Origin: Neobacillus sp. DY30
GTDB lineage: Bacteria > Bacillota > Bacilli > Bacillales > Cytobacillaceae
Length of the DNA: 64,000 nt
Reading direction: 5' to 3'
Assembly (NCBI RefSeq): GCF_030123065.1
Contig: NZ_CP126093.1
Coordinates: 5,152,001-5,216,000, forward strand
Positions 24,859 through 33,287 of this stretch are shown one piece after another. Position 1 is the stretch's first letter, and each line of letters opens with the position of its first letter. The notes under the pieces are model-generated. The model was not told the origin of the DNA. It ran no database searches and saw only the letters and a program-made list of their open reading frames with translations. A program made the translations under genes and the position numbers.

Positions 24859-25071
24859 CTATGACTCTTTTTCTTTTTTCACTAGCTCTAAAAGGAATAT
24901 TATCTCCTCCCGCTGCATCTCATTTTCCTCTTGAAGATACTTAATCTTTTTATTTAAGTTCTTTAAAATATCTGTTTCATCATAGTGTTTATGCTTCCCT
25001 CCATGGCTTTTCATGCAAAGAATCATCATTATAGGACAAAGTAAAATGAGTAAGTATGATAACCATTCCAT
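24859..25071 (-). CDS. DUF2933-like small membrane protein, 70 aa
   Basis: One N-terminal helix (about 4-20, LSYLLILLCPIMMILCMK), a short His/Lys segment (SHGGKHKHYDE) and a charged coiled-coil tail (about 33-68). The MEWL..LLCP.MM..CMK opening followed by a Gly/His patch matches DUF2933-type proteins, often near metal-related genes. Function unknown. AAGGAG site 7 nt before the ATG; monocistronic. Confidence 0.7.
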   Translation of the reverse strand: MEWLSYLLILLCPIMMILCMKSHGGKHKHYDETDILKNLNKKIKYLQEENEMQREEIIFLLELVKKEKES

Positions 25072-25396
25072 AACATCGCTCCTTTTTTACCTTTCTGATT
25101 GTAGTTATGACGCAACCAAAATGTACTCTTCCTTTTTCATTTTCTTATATAACTTTGCATTTTCTTAGGAGTTTGAGTGACGATTTTTTGAAATATTACG
25201 GCGACCATTAAAAAAAGCCCATCAGATTAGCTTTTTCTGATGAGCTTTTAAATACCAGCCTGCTTCGTAAATATAATAATGGACCCATAATCTTCCTTAA
25301 CCAGAAATGTAATTACGCTTTTTCTTTATTCTTGGCTCTAATATGGCTGTTAGGAAGGGAGATTCAAGAAAACCTTCTTCTTTGTCTGATGATGAT
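25072..25396. other. Intergenic region, 325 bp
   Basis: Holds a hairpin at 25206-25247 that ends the BNR lipoprotein transcript and the promoter region of the DUF2933-like gene; nothing else seen. Confidence 0.55.
25206..25247 (-). terminator. Terminator downstream of the BNR lipoprotein
   Basis: Minus-strand AAAAGCTCATCAGA / TCTGATGGGCTTTTTTT, strong stem with U-run, about 150 bp after the stop. Confidence 0.75.
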
Positions 25397-26389
25397 TTAC
25401 TGTAACTTGCCCTCTTCTACGACAAGCTTCCAGGTTTCCGCACCATCAGTTGATTGATAGATGCTTCCATTAAAAGAAACAAACGTCATTTCTTCTTCAT
25501 TCTGGGGATTTACTGCAAAATACAGAACAGCGTCCTGCTTCAACTCTGGAAGAATAACTTCCTTTTCAGTCTCGTCATTTAATGACCGCTTTACCAGTTT
25601 AGGTGTACGTCTATAACTGCCGTACCATAGGCTATCTTCTGTAAAAAACACTGAAGTTCCCTGCATCTCATTTGTGATAAGTTCGAAACTTTCTCCTTTA
25701 TCCTTTGACAAATAAATACCATTCTTTCCTGCGGCAGCTACTATAGCAGCATTATCTGGATGTAAAGCAACACTTAAGATTTCATCGTTTAACCCATTAA
25801 CGTTTGCTTCACTCCATGTCTCTCCACCATCTTCACTCATATAGAATTTGTTTGATTCCATTAAAGAGTTTTTCTCTGGATTTAAAACAAAAATTGCGTT
25901 GTTTCTATACCCAACACCCATTACATGAAAATCAGTCTCACCCTCGAGTGTAATATCTTCTATCGTTTCTCCATTATCAGTACTTTTTTTGATGCCTATA
26001 GGATTTGGAAGCTTTGAATCTGCACCTGGATGCCCACTTGAATAGAATCCCTGCTCTGTAGCATTAAACCCCATATAGTCATTATTTTCTTTTTTCGTCT
26101 TATACCATTTCCCATATTCATAAATCTTTAGGCCATCATGTGCAGCAAAAAAGACAGCGTTTTGATTGCCCGCATAACCAATTCCGTGGATATGGTCAAT
26201 GTTTCCCTTGAATAGTTCAAAAAAACTGTTTGATGAAACAGCCCCTTTTACATCATCGTTAATAGCAGTATCTCCACCATTCAGTGATTGTTCATCAGTT
26301 TTTTTTGGCGTCTCCTTAGCTTCCTGACCACATGCGGCTAAGCTACATATAATAACCATCAGTCCTATAGTACTTAATATCTTTTTCAA
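25397..26389 (-). CDS. BNR/Asp-box repeat lipoprotein (F510_1955-like)
   Basis: Predicted lipoprotein beta-propeller of about 330 residues. Lipobox SLAACG near residue 20, an acidic/Gly linker, then repeated Asp-box motifs S-x-D-x-G-x-T-W: STDNGETIED, SEDGGETWSE, SKDKGESFEL, STDGAETWKL. The opening HIHGIGY matches the F510_1955 group annotated loosely as glycosyl hydrolase; no enzymatic activity is proven. Best start is TTG at 26389 with AGGAG 10 nt upstream, which gives a clean signal peptide; the frame opens at 26431. Single gene. Confidence 0.75.
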   Translation of the reverse strand: MKKILSTIGLMVIICSLAACGQEAKETPKKTDEQSLNGGDTAINDDVKGAVSSNSFFELFKGNIDHIHGIGYAGNQNAVFFAAHDGLKIYEYGKWYKTKKENNDYMGFNATEQGFYSSGHPGADSKLPNPIGIKKSTDNGETIEDITLEGETDFHVMGVGYRNNAIFVLNPEKNSLMESNKFYMSEDGGETWSEANVNGLNDEILSVALHPDNAAIVAAAGKNGIYLSKDKGESFELITNEMQGTSVFFTEDSLWYGSYRRTPKLVKRSLNDETEKEVILPELKQDAVLYFAVNPQNEEEMTFVSFNGSIYQSTDGAETWKLVVEEGKLQ

Positions 26390-26496
26390 TTCATGCTCAC
26401 TCCTAAATATTTTGAAGATGCTATTTTCCATTGTATCAAATAATACTAGCCAAAAATAACTTGGCTGTCCAAAATCTTAGAGGTAACTCCAAACAC

Positions 26497-26528
26497 AATT
26501 AAGCTGCCGATTTCTCGACAGCTTAATT
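26497..26528. terminator. Hairpin between divergent genes, possible relic terminator
   Basis: AATTAAGCTG / CAGCTTAATT with a 12-nt loop. No intact gene ends here on either strand, so it may mark a deleted gene upstream of the broken kinase. Confidence 0.5.
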
Positions 26529-26536
26529 AAAAGAAT

Positions 26537-27627
26537 ATGTTTAATCTTCTGCAAGTAGAAATGCGATTTTTTGTATAGTCGTGCCTTTTTGTAATCTTGA
26601 GTTTTCTAATAGTTGGTATTCACTCACTAATTTATTGTATTCTTCGTTTGTTAGTTTTTTTTGTCTTTTTGCATCAAGATGCAGCGAAATTGCAATTTGT
26701 GAACACTGATGATGTCCAAAAGCTCATTTCCCAATTAAATAAACATATTTTTGTTGCATCGCTTTTAATCATATTTACTGTCCTAATTTTGATTTTCTTT
26801 TTATCGAAGGCTTTGACAAAGCCTTTGATTACTATGAAAGAAGCCACAAAAAAACTTAGTAAAGGTGATTTTACTGTTACCCTTCCTAAACCGTCTAACG
26901 ATGAATTAGGTGAACTTTCTCATAGCATCCAAACGCTTGCGAATGACTTAAAATACTTAAAACAGGAAAGGAATGAATTTTTAGCTAGTATTTCTCACGA
27001 ACTTCGAACTCCCTTAACCTATATTAATGGATATGCAGATATAGCTAGGCGAACAAACCTTGAAGAAAAGGATAGAGTACAATATCTTGAAATTATCAAG
27101 GAAGAATCCCAACGTGTAAGCAGTTTACTAAAAGAATTATTTGACCTGGCAAAGTTGGACCACAATAGGTTTTCCATAAAAAAAGAAAAGGTTAATTTAT
27201 GCAATTATATCCAATCTATTTATGAACGAGTTTTGCCAGCCTTTAAAAACAAGGATATACAATTAACTTTAGACTGTCCTAAAAACTTATTTATTGATTT
27301 AGACCCAATTCGATTTGAACAAGTTTTAATAAACTTATTAGATAATAGTCTTAAATACTCTAGGGAATTTAGTACCACCTCTATAAGGGCAATTGAAGAT
27401 AACGGGATAATCGAAATTACTATTATGGATCAAGGCGTAGGTATACCAGAAGAAGATCTCCACATATTTTTGACCGCCTTTACAGAGTAGATAAATCTCG
27501 TTCAAGAGCCACAGGTGGATTCGGTCTTGGCCTCGCCATAGTAAAGCAACTAGTCGAAGCCCACGGAGGAGAAATTACGGTTGAAAGTCAAGTTGATGTT
27601 GGAACTAGCTTTACTATCACTTTTTAA
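26537..27627 (+). pseudogene. Degraded sensor histidine kinase
   Basis: Remnant of a membrane sensor kinase. From an ATG at 26537 an in-frame TAG occurs after 13 codons; from 26579 the frame is open through two membrane helices, a HAMP segment, the H-box (ISHELRTPLTYINGYADIAR) and N-box (NLLDNSLKYS) and G1 (DQGVGIPEEDL). Then a run of five T near 27463 shifts the frame and the protein stops at 27490. The other frame carries FDRLYRVDKSRSRATGGFG and GLGLAIVKQLVEAHGG, so the ATPase domain was complete. The sensor domain between the helices is only about 30 residues. No adjacent regulator. Confidence 0.85.
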
Positions 27628-27650
27628 ATAGATGATATAGATTCAGTTTA

Positions 27651-27693
27651 AAAAAGCAAAAAACAACGAGGACATTCGTTGTTTTTGCTTTTT
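27651..27693. terminator. Terminator after the kinase remnant
   Basis: AAAAAGCAAAAAACAACGA / TCGTTGTTTTTGCTTTTT with a 6-nt loop; long stem, T-rich flank. Confidence 0.85.
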
Positions 27694-27923
27694 CATCAAT
27701 TATCATAAAGTTCAATAATAGGTATTATTGTACTCTTTAATTTTGTTTTTCTCTTTGCTGACTTCCCCAATAAATAAGTATAACTATAACATTTTCCTTT
27801 AAGCTAAAAGTGAAGTTTTTGGTAGCGATTAAACCTCTAGCTCTCAGTTGGTAACTTTTATTAATAAAAAAAATTTGTATACAATGGTATAATTCGTTTC
27901 TATGAGTTATGAGCTTAAAATAA

Positions 27924-27958
27924 AAAGAACTGCAGAAGGTTAGATTCTACAGTTCTTA
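27924..27958 (-). terminator. Terminator of ssrA
   Basis: Minus-strand AAGAACTG-T-AGAA / TTCT-G-CAGTTCTT followed by TTTATTTT, about 108 nt past the tmRNA 3' end. Confidence 0.7.
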
Positions 27959-28065
27959 CATATTTGAAGCATATTCTTACCAGCAGTTTTTTGAAGCAGA
28001 ACGTTGCCAGTAAGGCAATCTTATGGTTCAAGTCACACAGTTGATCTTGTTATCCACCTTATGTA

Positions 28066-28425
28066 TGGTGGAGACGGCGGGAATCGAACCCGCGTCCAAA
28101 GATATCGGCACTTAAGCTTCTACGAGTGTAGTCGACATATTGGCGCTTCGCTGATCCTTTTGCCTGTCGACAGGCGTCCGGTCAGCTAGTCTGGTTGTTC
28201 TCTTCCTTCGCCCTCAGACGGTGAGCTCCGGCGTAGCCTACTAAGAGTGAGTCCGCTACCCTACCACATAGGCGATGGAGGGGCGAACAGCTATGCAGTT
28301 ATTAAGCTGCGAAAGCTAGGTTGTTGTTAGTTTTGCCAGTTATAGGCTTTGACGTTTTAACGAGGCCGATCCCCTCGACTCGCAACCCAAGCTCGAACTA
28401 CCCCTGTCGAATCCGTAGCGCCCCC
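28066..28425 (-). ncRNA. ssrA: tmRNA
   Basis: Transfer-messenger RNA for rescue of stalled ribosomes, about 360 nt. The 5' end reads GGGGGCGCTACGGATTCGAC and the 3' end has the T-arm GTTCGATTCCCGCC and closes with CCACCA, forming the tRNA-Ala-like part. The tag reading frame at 28305-28337, followed by TAATAA, encodes GKTNNNLAFAA after the alanine from the charged tmRNA. The C-terminal AFAA would be a ClpXP signal. It lies next to smpB, its protein partner, as in Bacillus. Confidence 0.95.
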
Positions 28426-28528
28426 ATATAAAATGAGCTGAAATCTACTTAAAGATTAAAGCTGCAGACGTTAGGATGCTCAACAATAGTTTGAGCAAAA
28501 GTTATCATCGCTCCTTAGCGACAAACTT

Positions 28529-28556
28529 ATTATAACACACTGAGCGAATTTTTCAA
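28529..28556 (-). promoter_or_regulatory. Promoter of ssrA
   Basis: Minus-strand TTGAAA, 16-nt spacer, TATAAT, about 100 nt ahead of the mature 5' end, so the precursor would be trimmed by RNase P. Confidence 0.65.
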
Positions 28557-28572
28557 TTGTAAGTATTTGTAA

Positions 28573-29040
28573 TTATATTTTCTGACGATCGCGGAATGCT
28601 CGCTCGATATCACGCTTAGCCTCTTTTTGTTTCAAGACTTCACGTTTATCATAATTCTTTTTACCCTTTGCTAACCCTAATAAAACCTTAGCAAAGCCAT
28701 TTTTCAAATAAATTTTTAAAGGAATCAACGCATAACCTGCTTCTCGAGTTTCACCGAAAAGTTTATTAATTTCCCGCTTATGAAGCAATAGCTTTCTCTG
28801 TCTCAAAGGATCATGGTTATAGCGATTTCCTTGCTCATATGGGCTTACGTGCATATTTAATAAATGCATTTCACCGTTGTGGATTCTTGCATAGGAATCC
28901 TTTAAATTTACTTTTCCGGCACGTATAGATTTAATTTCCGTCCCTTGAAGAACGATACCAGCCTCATATGTTTCTTCAATAAAGTAATCATGGTATGCCT
29001 TTTTATTTTGCGCAACCACTTTTCCTTCACCTTTTGGCAT
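28573..29040 (-). CDS. smpB: SsrA-binding protein SmpB
   Basis: Small OB-fold protein that binds the tRNA-like part of tmRNA and mimics the missing anticodon arm; 155 residues, the usual length. AYHDYFIEETYEAGIVLQGTEIKSIR, GEMHLLNMHVSPYEQGN and the basic tail (KQEAKRDIERAFRDRQK-like) are conserved. GAGGTG precedes the ATG at 29040. It sits directly upstream of ssrA on the same strand. Confidence 0.97.
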   Translation of the reverse strand: MPKGEGKVVAQNKKAYHDYFIEETYEAGIVLQGTEIKSIRAGKVNLKDSYARIHNGEMHLLNMHVSPYEQGNRYNHDPLRQRKLLLHKREINKLFGETREAGYALIPLKIYLKNGFAKVLLGLAKGKKNYDKREVLKQKEAKRDIERAFRDRQKI

Positions 29041-29227
29041 GTCTCTCACCTCGTTATGGGTTTATTTTAGCAGAAAACTGTAGTCATAACAATTGAAACA
29101 AGAGAGCCTACAATATGGTTAACCACTATTCCTCCATTATAAAACTTCAAAGTGACTGCAAAACCTTTCGTCACTATATAACTGGATATATTCCCATGAG
29201 TGAACAATTTCACAGGTTTCCTTTAGA

Positions 29228-29608
29228 TTTTGGGCACTATGGAGACTTTATAGTTACCCAAATTCCTCTATCCTAAGTTTTCGGGCACTATGAAGCCTCT
29301 ATAGTTACCCAAATTCATCTCCCCCAACGTTTTCGGGCATTATGAAGCCTCTATAGTTACCCAAATTCCTCTATCCTAAGTTTTCGGGCACTATGAAGCC
29401 TCTATAGTTACCCAAATTCATCTCCCCCAACGTTTTCGGGCATTATGAAGCCTCTATAGTTACCCAAATTCCTCTATCCCAACGTTTTCGGGCATTATAA
29501 AGCCTCTATAGTTACCCAAATTCCTCTATCCCAACGTTTTCGGGCATTATGAAGCCTCTATAGTTACCCAAAACCTTTTCATGAGAAGGTTTCGGGCGCT
29601 ATAAAGGC
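29228..29608. repeat. Eight-copy 51-52 bp tandem repeat array
   Basis: Eight units starting with GGGCACTAT or GGGCATTAT at about 29232, 29283, 29335, 29386, 29438, 29490, 29542 and 29594. Each holds CTATAGTTACCC near its middle, so GGGcACTAT pairs with ATAGTtaCCC as a small hairpin. The variable parts follow an A-B-A-B-C-C order, showing duplication of a 103-bp dimer. The last unit has a separate hairpin AACCTTTTCATGAGAAGGTT at 29572-29591. No spacers of unrelated sequence, no cas genes. It fills most of the 584-bp gap between smpB and rnr. Confidence 0.9.
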
Positions 29609-29624
29609 CGCGCTAACTTACGAT

Positions 29625-31982
29625 TTATCTTTTTTTATTCTTCCGCTTCGTACTTTTATTTTTAGGAACGTTATCGTAAAACTTCTTTTTCTTACGATTG
29701 CCAGATCCTTGACCTGATCCGCCGCCTCGTGCTTCAGACTTTTGCCCTCCGCCACGGCCTTCCTGTTTATTACGACGCGGCTTTTTCGTATCGCTGCCTG
29801 TTTTAAATACTCTCGGTGTCTCTGAACGCTCGCGGCGTGTCCCTTTCATTCCGACGATTTCAAAGTCGATGGAACGCTCATCCTTATTGACTTTAACGAC
29901 TCTGACAGTAATTTCATCGCCAATACGGAATACATTACCTGTCCTCTCACCAATCATCGCAAAATGGCGCTCGTCAAAACGATAATAGTCATCCGTCAGA
30001 TAGCTGACATGGACAAGACCTTCAATCGTATTTGGAAGCTCGACAAACATCCCAAAATTAGTTACAGAGCTAATGATACCATCGTACTCTTCACCAATCT
30101 TATCTTCCATATATTCAGCTTTCTTTAGCTCATCGGTTTCACGCTCTGCGTCAACCGCACGGCGTTCCATTTTCGATGAATGCTGAGCGATTTCAGGCAG
30201 TCTCGCATTCCATTTTTCCCTTGTTGACTCATCTAGCTTTCCTTCAATAAGGTATGTCCGGATTAAGCGATGAACAATCGTATCAGGGTAACGTCGAATA
30301 GGAGATGTGAAATGAGTATAGAACTCCGTCGATAACCCAAAGTGGCCTAGGCTTTCAGGATCGTATTTTGCCTGCTGCATAGAGCGAAGCATAACGGTGG
30401 AAATAACCATCTCTTCCGGTTTTCCTTGTACTGCTTCAATAATTTCTTGAAGAGCTCTAGGATGAACATCATTCGCTGTCCCTTTTACGATGTAACCAAA
30501 GTTGGTGATAAACTCAAAAAATCTTCTTAGCTTATCTTCTTTTGGATCTTCATGGATTCGATAAATAAACGGTACTTCCATCCAGTGAAAATGCTCAGCA
30601 ACTGTTTCGTTTGCAGCAAGCATAAATTCTTCAATTAATCTTTCTGCAACCGAGCGCTCGCGGAGAACTACATCAGTCGGTTTACTATCTTCGTCTACCA
30701 ATACCTTGGATTCTTTAAAATCAAAATCAATAGCCCCACGCCTCATTCTTTTTTCTCGTAATATTTGTGCCAACTCTTCCATTTGTTCAAACATAGGAAC
30801 GAGAGACTCGTATCGGCTCCGGGTTTCTTTATCTTTATCAACTAAAATCCTATTTACATCAAAATAGGTCATTCTCTCAGTGGTCTTGATGACACTTTGG
30901 AAAATCTCATGATTCACTACCTGGCCTTCGGGGTTAATTTCCATATCACACGATAACACCAGACGGTCAACGCGAGGATTCAGTGAACAAATCCCATTGG
31001 ATAAACGATGTGGAATCATTGGAATAACCCTGTCAACTAAATAAACACTTGTAGCTCGTTCTTCTGCTTCAAGGTCAATTGGCGTTCCTTCTTTTACATA
31101 ATAGCTGACATCTGCAATATGTACGCCAAGCTTATAGTTGCCATTTTCAAGCTTGGTTACAGTAACCGCATCATCAAGGTCTTTTGCGTCAGCACCATCA
31201 ATCGTAACAATGGTTTCATTCCTGAGATCACGGCGGTTCGCCAATTCGCTTTCATCAATGGTATCCGGTGTCTCATTTGCCTGCTTTAAGACTTCTTCTG
31301 GGAAAGCCATAGGCAGTCCATGCTTATGAATAACAGACAGAATATCTACACCTGGATCATTTTTATGTCCTAGTACAGTTATAACTTCTCCTTCAGCACT
31401 TTTACGTCCTTCTGGATAAGTAGTAAGCTTTACCACCACTTTATGGCCTTCTACCGCACCTTTGGATGCTGATTTTGGAATGAAGATATCACTTGCAAAT
31501 TTTTTATCATCCGGGATTACAAAGCCGAAGCTTTTGCTTTCCACATAGGTACCGACAATTTGCTGAACGCCTCTTTCTAATATGCGAATAATACTTCCTT
31601 CTCTTCGCTGACCAGAAGTTTCAGAAGAAATTCGAGCAAGTACGGTATCACCATGCATGGCATTATTCAGTTCATTTGGCGGTATAAAAATATCATCCAT
31701 TCCTGCTTCGTCTGGAATCACAAACGCAAAACCCTTAGCATGCCCTGTCAGCTTACCACGAATAAGATTCATTTTTTGCGGCAAGCCATATCGGTTGCTG
31801 CGCGTACGGACTACAAGTCCTTTTTCTTCCATCTGAACAAGCGCTTTAACAAATTCTTTAAAATCACTTGAATCCGAAATTCCAAAGGCTTCTTCCAGCT
31901 CTTGTACCGTTAGAGGCTTGTAAGCCTCATCTTTCATATACTGTAATAGTTTATCAACGTGCAGTTGAATATTATCTTCCAA
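29625..31982 (-). CDS. rnr: Ribonuclease R
   Basis: 3'-5' exoribonuclease that degrades structured RNA and works with tmRNA-SmpB, 785 residues. N-terminal winged helix (1-70), two cold-shock OB domains (about 75-220), RNB catalytic domain (about 255-580, with DGADAKDLDDAVT carrying the magnesium Asp residues), S1 domain (about 625-705), then a Lys/Arg/Gly-rich tail. TTG start with GAGGAGG upstream. Follows the esterase gene by about 22 bp. Confidence 0.97.
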   Translation of the reverse strand: MEDNIQLHVDKLLQYMKDEAYKPLTVQELEEAFGISDSSDFKEFVKALVQMEEKGLVVRTRSNRYGLPQKMNLIRGKLTGHAKGFAFVIPDEAGMDDIFIPPNELNNAMHGDTVLARISSETSGQRREGSIIRILERGVQQIVGTYVESKSFGFVIPDDKKFASDIFIPKSASKGAVEGHKVVVKLTTYPEGRKSAEGEVITVLGHKNDPGVDILSVIHKHGLPMAFPEEVLKQANETPDTIDESELANRRDLRNETIVTIDGADAKDLDDAVTVTKLENGNYKLGVHIADVSYYVKEGTPIDLEAEERATSVYLVDRVIPMIPHRLSNGICSLNPRVDRLVLSCDMEINPEGQVVNHEIFQSVIKTTERMTYFDVNRILVDKDKETRSRYESLVPMFEQMEELAQILREKRMRRGAIDFDFKESKVLVDEDSKPTDVVLRERSVAERLIEEFMLAANETVAEHFHWMEVPFIYRIHEDPKEDKLRRFFEFITNFGYIVKGTANDVHPRALQEIIEAVQGKPEEMVISTVMLRSMQQAKYDPESLGHFGLSTEFYTHFTSPIRRYPDTIVHRLIRTYLIEGKLDESTREKWNARLPEIAQHSSKMERRAVDAERETDELKKAEYMEDKIGEEYDGIISSVTNFGMFVELPNTIEGLVHVSYLTDDYYRFDERHFAMIGERTGNVFRIGDEITVRVVKVNKDERSIDFEIVGMKGTRRERSETPRVFKTGSDTKKPRRNKQEGRGGGQKSEARGGGSGQGSGNRKKKKFYDNVPKNKSTKRKNKKR

Positions 31983-32003
31983 ATAAAATCCCTCCTCAAG
32001 AGA

Positions 32004-32750
32004 TTAGTTCTGCCAGTCTAATTTTTCTAAAAAGGCGTAAATATCTTCATGAAGCTGATCACGTTCTTTATCCAGCGTAATCACATGTCCAGATTCCTCG
32101 TACCATTTAATATCTTTCTTAACGGACTCTACTTCATTGTAAATGATGTTTGCACTATCTGTGTTGATCATTTTGTCGTGTCGTGCTTGGACAACAAAGG
32201 TTGGCGCATAAATCATATCCACATGGCTGCGGACGTCAGAAATCAAAGTTTGCAGGGCCTTTAACGTTTTCATTGGCGACTTAGCAAACTCGTTCATTTC
32301 CAATTGTATTTGCTCTTCGGTTTTCCCTTCCCGTACTTTATATTCGCGGGCATACTCAAGAATTCCTTGATACATCACTTCTTCACTTTTTATATACATA
32401 GGTGCACACATTGGAAATATACCCTTTATAGGTACAGTGTAACCCAATTTTAAGGAAAATACGCCGCCAAGTGAAAGTCCCCCAACAGCTATTTCCTCAT
32501 GACCTAGGCTTTTTAAAAAATTATAGCCATTTATAACATCCTGCCACCAATCTTCTGGACCTGTATGTACTAATTCTTCTGGCGGAACTCCGTGTCCTTT
32601 ATAATGGGGGGCATGACAGGTATATCCCCTTTTTTCTAAAAAGCGTCCCAACATCCGAACATCAGCCGAATTACCTGTGAATCCGTGAAGCAATAAAACG
32701 GCTCGTTTTCCTCCTTTAAAGGTAAATGGCTTTGGTGCTGCAATTTTCAT
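32004..32750 (-). CDS. est: Carboxylesterase (Est/YvaK)
   Basis: Alpha/beta-hydrolase of the Est30 type, 248 residues, hydrolysing short-chain esters. Oxyanion-hole HGFTGNS, nucleophile GLSLGGVF (Ser near 94), Asp in VVQARHD and His in ESGHVITLD form the triad. Same position between secG and rnr in B. subtilis. Confidence 0.92.
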   Translation of the reverse strand: MKIAAPKPFTFKGGKRAVLLLHGFTGNSADVRMLGRFLEKRGYTCHAPHYKGHGVPPEELVHTGPEDWWQDVINGYNFLKSLGHEEIAVGGLSLGGVFSLKLGYTVPIKGIFPMCAPMYIKSEEVMYQGILEYAREYKVREGKTEEQIQLEMNEFAKSPMKTLKALQTLISDVRSHVDMIYAPTFVVQARHDKMINTDSANIIYNEVESVKKDIKWYEESGHVITLDKERDQLHEDIYAFLEKLDWQN

Positions 32751-32848
32751 GATTAAAACTCCTTCAACTCAAAAAATCTATTACCTTAGTTTAAGCAAAC
32801 ATTTGGGTAACATTCCAGAAAAAAGCCTTCAATTGTTTTGCACATTAA

Positions 32849-32875
32849 AAAAAACCTGACATGAGCCAGGTTTTT
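32849..32875 (-). terminator. Hairpin terminator after secG
   Basis: Minus-strand AAAACCTG-gctcatgt-CAGGTTTT plus T-run. It would separate secG from est. Confidence 0.75.
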
Positions 32876-32887
32876 GAGCATTCTTTA

Positions 32888-33121
32888 TTAAACTTCGAAG
32901 TATGCAACTAAAACAGCAAGGATAATGAAAAGAACTGCTAATACAACCGTAATACGATGTAAAATCAAATCAAGTCCACGTGCTTTTTGCTTGCCAAATA
33001 ATGTTTCTGCACCACCTGAAATGGCACCTGATAATCCAGCGCTTTTCCCTGATTGCAATAAGACAACAAGAATAAGTCCAATACTAACGATTACTAATAA
33101 TGTTACAACCAATGCATGCAT
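32888..33121 (-). CDS. secG: Preprotein translocase subunit SecG
   Basis: Two-helix subunit of the SecYEG channel, 77 residues. Helices at about 3-22 and 50-74, with LLQSGKSAGLSGAISGG in the loop, the family hallmark. GAGGTAG site upstream. Confidence 0.95.
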   Translation of the reverse strand: MHALVVTLLVIVSIGLILVVLLQSGKSAGLSGAISGGAETLFGKQKARGLDLILHRITVVLAVLFIILAVLVAYFEV

Positions 33122-33244
33122 GTAGGCTACCTCCTGTTCGTTCGTACAGTTTTACAGTATTTCTAATGTACCATAATATTGAACTTTTAACAATACTACC
33201 TTTTGTGTCAGCATTTAGGAGTTATTATACTCTAATCTCATATG

Positions 33245-33273
33245 AAAAAAGGCACTCATTCGTCAATGAGTGC
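33245..33273 (-). terminator. Terminator of the glycolytic operon
   Basis: Minus-strand AAGGCACTCATTG-acg-AATGAGTGCCTTTTTTC, about 15 nt after the eno stop. Confidence 0.85.
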
Positions 33274-33287
33274 CTTAGCTTAGTTAA

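Larger units (their letters stand above)
27628..28065. other. Intergenic region, 438 bp
   Basis: Contains terminators of the kinase remnant and of tmRNA; the rest is AT-rich and without a credible gene. Confidence 0.6.

Noticed and set aside
29228..29608. Possible CRISPR array
   Set aside because: The 51-52 bp units follow each other with near-identical text. There are no unique spacers and no cas genes nearby.
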